In this document: positions 13,345-18,921 of the stretch, piece after piece
How positions within the stretch are numbered: the first letter of the stretch is position 1
How the letters are laid out: every line of letters begins with the position of its first letter
Assembly (NCBI GenBank): GCA_964390645.1
Contig: CAYMLL010000140.1
Coordinates: 1-18,921, forward strand
Source of the DNA: CAYMLL01 sp964390645
GTDB lineage: Bacteria; Planctomycetota; UBA8108
Reading direction: 5' to 3'
Length of the DNA stretch: 18,921 bases
Translations under genes and position numbers: made by a program
Notes under the pieces: generated by a model
Seen by the model: the letters and a program-made list of their open reading frames with translations, nothing else
Told to the model about the DNA's origin: nothing
Database searches by the model: none

Positions 13345-15639
13345 TCAATCTTCCGCGCAAGGCGGGAAGCTCTCGCAAGCGACCCCATCCTCGGACGTCG
13401 GATCGGTGCCACACTCCCCGAAAGGATCGTCCGGCGCGGGCCCCTGAAGAAAGAGGTGATTGAGGAGAAAGACCGCGTCCGTCAGGTTGACGGCGCTGTT
13501 GTCGTCGACGTCCGCGGCCTTCAGACAGCCCGGAACGTCACCCTGCTGGAAAAGGTAGTTGAGGAGGGAGACACCGTCGCTGAGGTTGACAGCATCGTCA
13601 GCGTTGAGATCACCGCGCCGGAATACCGGGTCGATCGCGGTCGTTGTCACGAAGGTCCAGCGCGGACTGAAGATGATGCCGCACTCGTTGCGCACGCCCA
13701 CGCGCCAGCAATAGATCGTGCCGATCTCGAGACGATCCGGAAGCGTGAACGACGCCTCGGTCGTCTGCGCGATCATCTCGAGATTGCCGCAGCCTTCGCC
13801 AAACCAGACCTCGAAGACGATCGAGTCGAGATCCGGCGGCACGAGGTGCTGGAACTCCGTCGCGCGAACGACGTCCTGCCCGCGGCAAAGATCATCTTCG
13901 CATCGCCTGGAAACCAGGCACCCGCCCTCCTCGACCAGGTCGCTCTCGCCTCTCGCGACGATGCCCTCGACGATCAAGGTGTCGCGATGGAAAACCGGCG
14001 ATCCCGCACTGCCGAGGGCCGTGTCCAGGTTAGCGACGAAGAACGTATCGACGGAGTTGTCGCGCACGCGCGCGCCATCGGCGAGCTTGACAGGCAAGCC
14101 GAAGGGATGCCCGACCGCGAAGACCTCCTGATCATCGTCGATGACACCTTCTCGACGCACCGACAAAGGAACACGCCCGACGACGGCCCGATCAAGCTGC
14201 ACGACGGCCCACTCGGAGCCCGCCGGATTCGACTGTCGCCCGAGGATGCCATCGCAGAAGTACACGTCGTCGACGTCGAAGGTGACGACCGGCGTCCGTG
14301 TGTCGGCCATCTCGAAGCCGAAAATGAACGCGAGGCCGTCACACTGGAGGTTGTCGGTGATACAGCTTCCCGACGTCACGACACGATCCGTACCGACGAA
14401 GAAGCCCGAGCAGACGCCCGGAGCCGGCTGGTCGAGAAAGCGCTCCGACTCACAGAACGAGCCTGACTCTCGCAGAGTCGGCGCGACGAGCGTGAAGGTC
14501 CCGTCGCCGTTGTCGACAAGACTCGATCGGTCGACGATGACAACGGCGGATCCCAGCAAGTCACGCCAGTCGGGCTGGAGCACCTCGAACGCGTCCTGAC
14601 GGTTGTCGTCGCCGTAGATCACGCGCTCGGCGAACATCCGCTGCTCGTTCCAGCGCAGTGTCACGCGGCGCTCGACGCCGACCGAGTTGTCCGCGGGGAT
14701 CGGTCCCTGCGGCCTCTCCGGCGGATCGCAAGGAACGGTCACCAGCCAGTTGACGACCGCGATTCCGGTATCGCCGAAGACACCGTCGATCGCGATGTGA
14801 TAGTCCTTGTCGCGCTCGACGCGAAAGCGAATCTCGCTGGGCTCGTCCGGGGCGATGAACGGAACGCCCCCGGGCTCGACATCGTCCAGCGGCGAAGCGC
14901 GCGCGAGACGCTCGAGATCGGCAAACGTCGTGCCCTCGTATGCCGCGATGACATGGAGAAAGCTGATGCCGTTGGTCGTGAACGTGACTTCGCCGTCGAT
15001 CGGCGGCGACCACGAGAACCAGATAGAGCCACCATTTTGCTCGATGAAGTGCTCCGGCTCTCCCTCCTCGGTCGTCGCCAGCACCGTCGTCCCGAACGCA
15101 CGGCCCGCGTCACCCTCGAGGCGAAGCGATCTCGCGAAGTCGTCGTTCGCCGGACGGCTGCCGGTGCTGCCGAGGAACCACGTCAGGAAGACGTTGCCAC
15201 CGGTACCGTTGAACCCGTCCACCGCGACACGGTACTCCGTCCCCTGCGAGACCGGAAAGGCAACCAGGCTCTGGAAGAACCCGACGTCGGCATCGTCGTT
15301 CCCGTCCAGCGACTCGATCGCGTCGAAAGCGTCGCCGGAGTACGCCTCCAGCAGGGTGTCGAAGCTGCTACCGAAGGTATGAATCGTCAGCAGGCCGCCC
15401 CGCGGCGCGACCCAGCGGAACCAGACCGACGCGCCACCAGCATTTCCGACGTGGTCCGGCTCCCCGACCTCCTTGGTGGCGCCGACCGTCGAGCCGCTGA
15501 CCTGGCCCGCGAGCCCCTCGAGGAGGATGGCATCGGCAAAGTGGTCGTTCTGCGGCTGTCCCAGGGCCGTGGAGGCCAGACACAGGAACACGACAAGGGC
15601 AGCGGCGGGCGACGACAAGGACCGCGACGTACCGAACAC
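13345..15639 (-). CDS. Large secreted dockerin-like protein with a trypsin-like pseudoprotease domain
   Basis: The protein has 764 residues from a GTG start with GAGAGG 8 bases upstream. Signal peptide: about 1-28. Two related beta-sandwich repeats (31-155 and 165-300) share the pattern NDxFAxxxxLEGxAG, GEPxH and WFxW. Residues 305-331 (PADNSVGVERRVTLRWN) look like the first strands of an FN3-like domain. Residues 335-603 resemble a secreted trypsin/V8-type protease (CSGFFVGTDRVVTSGSC, VGHPFGLPVKLADGARVRDN, GSAGSPVF, CRGQDVVRATEF). The expected catalytic His, Asp and Ser are Ser425, Glu476 and Ala545, so it should not cleave peptides. Residues 605-668 (FEVWFGEG to WTFVTT) look like the rest of the FN3-like domain. 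Two calcium loops (FRRGDLNADDAVNLSD, 673-688; DVDDNSAVNLTD, 710-721) and a CGTDPT-FPPC tail end the protein. Probably an extracellular binding or attachment protein. Confidence 0.82.
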   Translation of the reverse strand: MFGTSRSLSSPAAALVVFLCLASTALGQPQNDHFADAILLEGLAGQVSGSTVGATKEVGEPDHVGNAGGASVWFRWVAPRGGLLTIHTFGSSFDTLLEAYSGDAFDAIESLDGNDDADVGFFQSLVAFPVSQGTEYRVAVDGFNGTGGNVFLTWFLGSTGSRPANDDFARSLRLEGDAGRAFGTTVLATTEEGEPEHFIEQNGGSIWFSWSPPIDGEVTFTTNGISFLHVIAAYEGTTFADLERLARASPLDDVEPGGVPFIAPDEPSEIRFRVERDKDYHIAIDGVFGDTGIAVVNWLVTVPCDPPERPQGPIPADNSVGVERRVTLRWNEQRMFAERVIYGDDNRQDAFEVLQPDWRDLLGSAVVIVDRSSLVDNGDGTFTLVAPTLRESGSFCESERFLDQPAPGVCSGFFVGTDRVVTSGSCITDNLQCDGLAFIFGFEMADTRTPVVTFDVDDVYFCDGILGRQSNPAGSEWAVVQLDRAVVGRVPLSVRREGVIDDDQEVFAVGHPFGLPVKLADGARVRDNSVDTFFVANLDTALGSAGSPVFHRDTLIVEGIVARGESDLVEEGGCLVSRRCEDDLCRGQDVVRATEFQHLVPPDLDSIVFEVWFGEGCGNLEMIAQTTEASFTLPDRLEIGTIYCWRVGVRNECGIIFSPRWTFVTTTAIDPVFRRGDLNADDAVNLSDGVSLLNYLFQQGDVPGCLKAADVDDNSAVNLTDAVFLLNHLFLQGPAPDDPFGECGTDPTSEDGVACESFPPCAED

Positions 15640-15855
15640 CTGGAGAACCTCTCAGCTGGTAGCTCACCCCCGCGAGCCCGGAGCTTCTTGTCGATGATTG
15701 CAGAGGGAAGCGGGTTCCGCAACGTATTCCCCCCGTACCTGACACCGAACTCACGTCGATTCTACCATCCACGGGCATCAGGTCTTGCGGTGCGAGAGGA
15801 CGTCGTGAGAGAACAGCAACATCGGAGACGGTGAGAGGATCGTACCGAAAGCCCC
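15640..15855. promoter_or_regulatory. Divergent intergenic region
   Basis: This 216-bp spacer separates the minus-strand pseudoprotease gene and the plus-strand VTT-DUF547 gene, so both promoters should lie here. A TAGAAT -10-like hexamer occurs on the minus strand at 15764-15759, but I see no convincing -35 partner at 16-18 bases. No clear operator, hairpin or RNA gene was seen. Confidence 0.4.
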
Positions 15856-17514
15856 ATGACCAAGACCATGCCCTCCGGCGCCCCGGAAGTGAAGCTCCGC
15901 CGCCGCGCCGACCTGATTCGATTCGTGTCGATCGCGCTCCTCGTCGTCGGCGTCCTCCTGCTCATGGGCGCGCTGCCCGTGAAGCAGGGTGTCGACAGGA
16001 TGGAGTCCTGGATCCGCGGGCTCGGACTGCTGGGACCGATCGTCTACGGCGGGATCTACATCCTCGCGGTCATCTTGATGATCCCCGGCTCCGCGCTCAG
16101 CCTTCCCGCCGGCGCGATCTTCGGACTGGTAGAGGGGACCGTGCTCGTCTCGATCGCATCCACGACCGGAGCGGCTCTGACGCTCCTGATCTCCCGCTAC
16201 CTCGCACGCGAACGCTTCACGAAGCGAATGAAGGCCTACCCGAAGTTCACGGTCATCGATCGAGCGCTCGCCAAGGGTGGCTGGAAAGTGGTCGCGCTGC
16301 TGAGGCTGTCGCCGGCGGTGCCCTTCAACCTGCAGAACTATCTCTACGGCCTCACCGGGATTCCTTTCCTCACCTGCGTCGTCACCAGCTGGATCGCGAT
16401 GCTCCCCGGAACAATTCTGTACGTCTTCGTCGGCTCGCTGGCCAAGACCGCCACCCAGGGGACGAGCGGCGCAAAGCTCGCCCTGACCTGCGTCGGATTC
16501 GCAGCGACCGTCGTCGTCACCGTCTACATCACGAAGCTCGCGAAGCGAGAGCTCGCGAAACAGACGAAAATCACGAACGCGCCGGACACCGCGGAGAGCG
16601 AGGCCCTCGAAGACGCTCCCGCTCGCACCGGGCGGCTCGCCACGCTCGCGTTCGTCGCGCTCGTCGTCCTCGCCGGCGGCATACTCGCTCAGACCAGCAG
16701 GCGAGAGGTCGAGAACTGGATCATCTCGAGATTCGGACCACCACACGTCACACTCGAGGATGCCTACGACGACCGGCCGGGTGACGACGCCTTCGACCAC
16801 TCCTCCTACGACGAGTTGCTCCACGAGCATGTCGACGCCGATGGCTTCGTCGACTACAAGAGCCTGCGAAATGACCGCGGCCGTCTCGAGACGTACATCA
16901 CAGCGCTCGAGACGGCGCCCTTCGGAACGCTCGGTCGCGACGAGAAGCTCGCGTTGCTCTTGAACGCGTACAATGCCTGGACACTGAAGATCGTGCTGGA
17001 GCACTACGAGACGATGGTGGAGCTCGAGGACGTGCGGGACGTCCTCTACGATGCGTGGGAGGACGAGAGGTGGACGCTGGCCGGCAATACATGGAGCCTC
17101 TCGAAGCTCGAGCACTCGGAGATCCGTCCGAAGTTCAACGAGCCTCGCATACACTTCGCGCTCGTCTGCGCGGCCGTCGGCTGCCCCCCTCTGCGCTCGG
17201 AGGCCTACGTCGGTTCGCGCATCCACGAGCAGCTCGAGGCCCAGTCACGCTTCACCCATGAGCACAGGACCTGGTTTCTCTTCGACGAGGAGGCGGGTGT
17301 CCTCCATCTCACCCGGATCTACGCGTGGTACGGTGGAACCGGCGGCGACTTCGAGCAGGTGGCGGGCTCGGATCTCGCCTTCGCCTCCCGCTGGTCCGAG
17401 CCCCTGCGCGGTGCGCTCGCCGAAGATCGTCCGCCGACGATCGAGTACCTCGACTACTCGTGGCTTCTGAACGACCAGGGAAGCGCTCGAGCGAGAGGCA
17501 CGGTCGAGCGATAG
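15856..17514 (+). CDS. VTT-domain (TVP38/TMEM64, DedA superfamily) membrane protein fused to DUF547
   Basis: The protein has 552 residues. Residues 20-228 are a VTT domain: a first membrane helix at 21-40, the re-entrant signature IPGSALSLPAGAIFG (76-90), and RLSPAVPFNLQNYLYGLTG (150-168), typical of TVP38 proteins. Another membrane helix at 260-280 is followed by a DUF547 domain (about 315-540) with LLLNAYNAWTLKIVLEHY (367-384), IHFALVCAAVGCPPLRSEAY (432-451) and a terminal LDYSWLLND. DedA/TVP38 proteins are implicated in lipid scrambling or transport; DUF547 has no established reaction, though the CAAVGCP segment is its most conserved part. An even number of crossings before the extra helix would place DUF547 outside the cytoplasm (inference). 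The start has only weak upstream complementarity (GAAAG). It is transcribed away from the minus-strand block. Confidence 0.85.
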   Translation: MTKTMPSGAPEVKLRRRADLIRFVSIALLVVGVLLLMGALPVKQGVDRMESWIRGLGLLGPIVYGGIYILAVILMIPGSALSLPAGAIFGLVEGTVLVSIASTTGAALTLLISRYLARERFTKRMKAYPKFTVIDRALAKGGWKVVALLRLSPAVPFNLQNYLYGLTGIPFLTCVVTSWIAMLPGTILYVFVGSLAKTATQGTSGAKLALTCVGFAATVVVTVYITKLAKRELAKQTKITNAPDTAESEALEDAPARTGRLATLAFVALVVLAGGILAQTSRREVENWIISRFGPPHVTLEDAYDDRPGDDAFDHSSYDELLHEHVDADGFVDYKSLRNDRGRLETYITALETAPFGTLGRDEKLALLLNAYNAWTLKIVLEHYETMVELEDVRDVLYDAWEDERWTLAGNTWSLSKLEHSEIRPKFNEPRIHFALVCAAVGCPPLRSEAYVGSRIHEQLEAQSRFTHEHRTWFLFDEEAGVLHLTRIYAWYGGTGGDFEQVAGSDLAFASRWSEPLRGALAEDRPPTIEYLDYSWLLNDQGSARARGTVER

Positions 17515-17578
17515 CAGCGGCGCCGTCGCCGCCGACCGCTCGACCTTCCTGACGTCATAAGTCAAGACCAACGCGCAC

Positions 17579-17657
17579 ACTGAAGGGCTCCCACGGAGCG
17601 ATGACGAGACCGTCGTACACGGCGCGCGACGGACCTTCTCCGGACACCCCCTTCAGT
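17579..17657. other. Nested inverted repeats in the spacer before the lamin-tail gene
   Basis: ACTGAAGGG (17579-17587) pairs perfectly with CCCTTCAGT (17649-17657). Inside are CTCC/GGAG (17588-17591/17595-17598) and CCGTCG/CGACGG (17610-17615/17627-17632). Together they could fold as a 79-base multibranch RNA. In GC-rich DNA a 9-bp inverted repeat in a 274-bp spacer is not rare, so it is only a candidate leader structure. The rest of the spacer (17515-17788) shows no gene. Confidence 0.2.
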
Positions 17658-17788
17658 AGCATCCCCTTCGCGGGTTAGGATAGGACAATGGGATCGCGTG
17701 TCCGGACAGCGGCCGGACATCATCAAGCGCCGGCTGATTCGCGGCGCAGGGAGAGGGAAGACGGGCCGAGCCCGCCAAAGGGAAAGAG

Positions 17789-18921
17789 ATGCTCTCACGC
17801 CTACCGTCTCGACACATCCGCACGGTTCTCGTGCTCGTGCTCGCGAGCCTGCCCGTGGTCGCACAGGACGGTCTCGTCATCACCGAGTTCCTGGCGCAGA
17901 ACACGGAAGGCCTCCGCGACGTGGACCGCGAGTACTCCGACTGGTTCGAGGTCTACAACGGTGGTGATGATCCGGTAAGTCTCGAAGGCTACCACGTCAC
18001 CGACACCACCGACGCCCTCACGCAGTGGTCCTTTCCCGCAGTGACGATAGCGTCCGGGGAGTTCCTCGTCGTGTTCGCATCGGGCAAGGACCGGCGTGAC
18101 CCCGACGAGGAGCTGCACACGAACTTCCGCATCGACAAGGACGGTGAGCTGCTGGTACTCCTCACACCCGATGCGCAGAACGTCGTCTCGGGCTTCGCGC
18201 CCTTCCCCACACAGGTCGCTGACTCGTCCTTCGGCGCGGCGATGGACTGGACGATTTCGACGCTGCTCGACGGCGACGCCGCGGTGCGGGCTCATGTGCC
18301 CGGGGACGATGCTCTCGGACTCTCCTGGACGGAGGCCGGCTTCGACGACGGCGGCTGGACTGCCGGTCAGCAGGCAGTCGGCTACGGAGGTCGCAACTCG
18401 GAGGTCGAGGCGACCCGCACCGACGTCGGCGCCGAGCAAGGCGACCCGGTCATGGAGGACGTCAACGCAAGCGTGTATATCCGTATTCCCTTCGAGGTCA
18501 CCGACAGATCGACCATCGACACGCTCCGTCTCCGTGTGCGTTACGACGATGGATTCGTCGCGTACGTCAACGGCCAGCTCGCCGCCGCGGTGAACGTCGA
18601 CGAGCCGCTCGAGTGGAACGGCGAGGCACGCCGGTCTCACGCAGGAACAGGCTGGGAGTACGTGGACATCACCAGCGCAGCAGACGCGCTGGTCGACGGC
18701 ACGAACGTGCTCGCGATTCACGGGCTGAACACCTCGCGAACCAACTCCGACTTCTTCTTCCTCACCGAGCTGCAGGCGATCGACATCACCGCGGTGCGCG
18801 TGGACGAGCCGCTCTACTACAACGTGCCGACTCCCGGCGAGCCGAACGGCGAGGGCTTCGGGGCGAGCGCCCCCGCTCCCGAGATCTCCCATGACGACGG
18901 CGTCTTCACCGAAACCCAGCT
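17789..18921 (+). CDS. Lamin-tail-domain secreted protein, probably N-terminal part of a CotH-type protein (3' end outside window)
   Basis: An open frame of 377 codons runs off the right edge. Residues 1-26 are a signal peptide (basic start, LVLVLASLPVVAQ). Residues 27-150 match a lamin-tail domain: LVITEFLAQNTEGLRD, DWFEVYNGGDDPVSLEGYHV and EFLVVFASGKDR. Residues 155-345 form a second beta-rich domain of the carbohydrate-binding jelly-roll type (SWTEAGFDDGGWTAGQQAVGYG split by a loop; VRYDDGFVAYVNGQ). YYNVPTPGEPNGEGF (341-355) is the linker that in planctomycete proteins commonly precedes further adhesive domains or a CotH kinase-like domain; that part is not in the window. AGGGA lies 5 bases before the ATG at 17789. 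It is likely an exported, surface-associated protein; a role in attachment is inferred. Confidence 0.8.
   Translation, partial: MLSRLPSRHIRTVLVLVLASLPVVAQDGLVITEFLAQNTEGLRDVDREYSDWFEVYNGGDDPVSLEGYHVTDTTDALTQWSFPAVTIASGEFLVVFASGKDRRDPDEELHTNFRIDKDGELLVLLTPDAQNVVSGFAPFPTQVADSSFGAAMDWTISTLLDGDAAVRAHVPGDDALGLSWTEAGFDDGGWTAGQQAVGYGGRNSEVEATRTDVGAEQGDPVMEDVNASVYIRIPFEVTDRSTIDTLRLRVRYDDGFVAYVNGQLAAAVNVDEPLEWNGEARRSHAGTGWEYVDITSAADALVDGTNVLAIHGLNTSRTNSDFFFLTELQAIDITAVRVDEPLYYNVPTPGEPNGEGFGASAPAPEISHDDGVFTETQ

Noticed and set aside
15759..15764. TAGAAT as a -10 box for the pseudoprotease gene
   Set aside because: No recognisable -35 element at 16-18 bases; noted in the divergent region but not called as a promoter.
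15778..17226. 482-codon open frame on the minus strand
   Set aside because: It is antisense to the VTT-DUF547 gene, whose motifs and membrane helices are unmistakable; this frame is charged and repetitive without domain signs.
17516..17534. GGCG/CGCC hairpin just after the VTT-DUF547 stop as a terminator
   Set aside because: The stem is only four to five base pairs and no T tract follows; such pairings are frequent in GC-rich DNA.
17666..17684. TTAGGATAGGACAAT as a promoter -10 region for the lamin-tail gene
   Set aside because: AT-rich relative to its surroundings, with TAGGAT about 18 bases from a TTCAGT, but too far from consensus to call with confidence.

Overview
The window looks like chromosomal DNA of a high-GC planctomycete (phylum Planctomycetota), probably an uncultured lineage. 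The evidence is the company of protein families: a PVC-type membrane-bound dehydrogenase with an SGNH-like front end, a DUF1501 protein, a DUF1080 (3-keto-disaccharide hydrolase family) protein, HEAT-repeat scaffolds, secreted proteins with paired F-(K/R)-RGD dockerin-like calcium loops, and a lamin-tail protein of the type usually fused to CotH. No rRNA, tRNA, transposase, integrase or CRISPR array was seen. All assignments come from reading translated motifs; no database search was run.

Layout. Positions 1-15639 hold nine main genes, all on the minus strand. In transcription order they are: a large secreted dockerin protein carrying a degenerate trypsin-like domain (15639-13345); a zinc-dependent medium-chain dehydrogenase (13198-12218); a DUF1080-SGNH fusion (12176-10242); a DUF1501 protein broken by a one-base homopolymer frameshift (10086-8681); a membrane-anchored HEAT-repeat protein (8654-6900); a short SASA/SGNH-like protein without its serine motif (6859-6311); the ABC-F ATPase Uup (6217-4325); a small secreted dockerin-like protein (4099-3125) preceded by a possible 29-residue leader ORF; and a PVC-type dehydrogenase/HEAT protein that runs off the left edge (2978-1). 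After a 216-bp divergent spacer, two genes run on the plus strand: a VTT (TVP38/DedA)-DUF547 fusion (15856-17514) and a lamin-tail-domain protein that runs off the right edge (17789-18921).

How the genes fit together. Apart from uup, almost everything carries a signal peptide or membrane anchor. That points to cell-envelope or extracellular work, plausibly carbohydrate capture and processing (DUF1080, SGNH/SASA esterase folds, sugar/polyol-type dehydrogenases). Spacings of 26-41 bp within dehydrogenase/DUF1080 and within DUF1501/HEAT/SASA suggest small operons. Gaps of 93-225 bp and two terminator-like hairpins (10216-10238 and 3016-3033) suggest several transcripts rather than one.

The most unusual theme is pseudo-enzymes. 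The trypsin-like domain has lost all three catalytic residues and appears to be inserted inside a fibronectin-III-like domain. Two of the three SGNH-type domains lack the catalytic serine, while the DUF1080-linked one is intact. The two dockerin-like proteins carry the same calcium-loop module at opposite ends.
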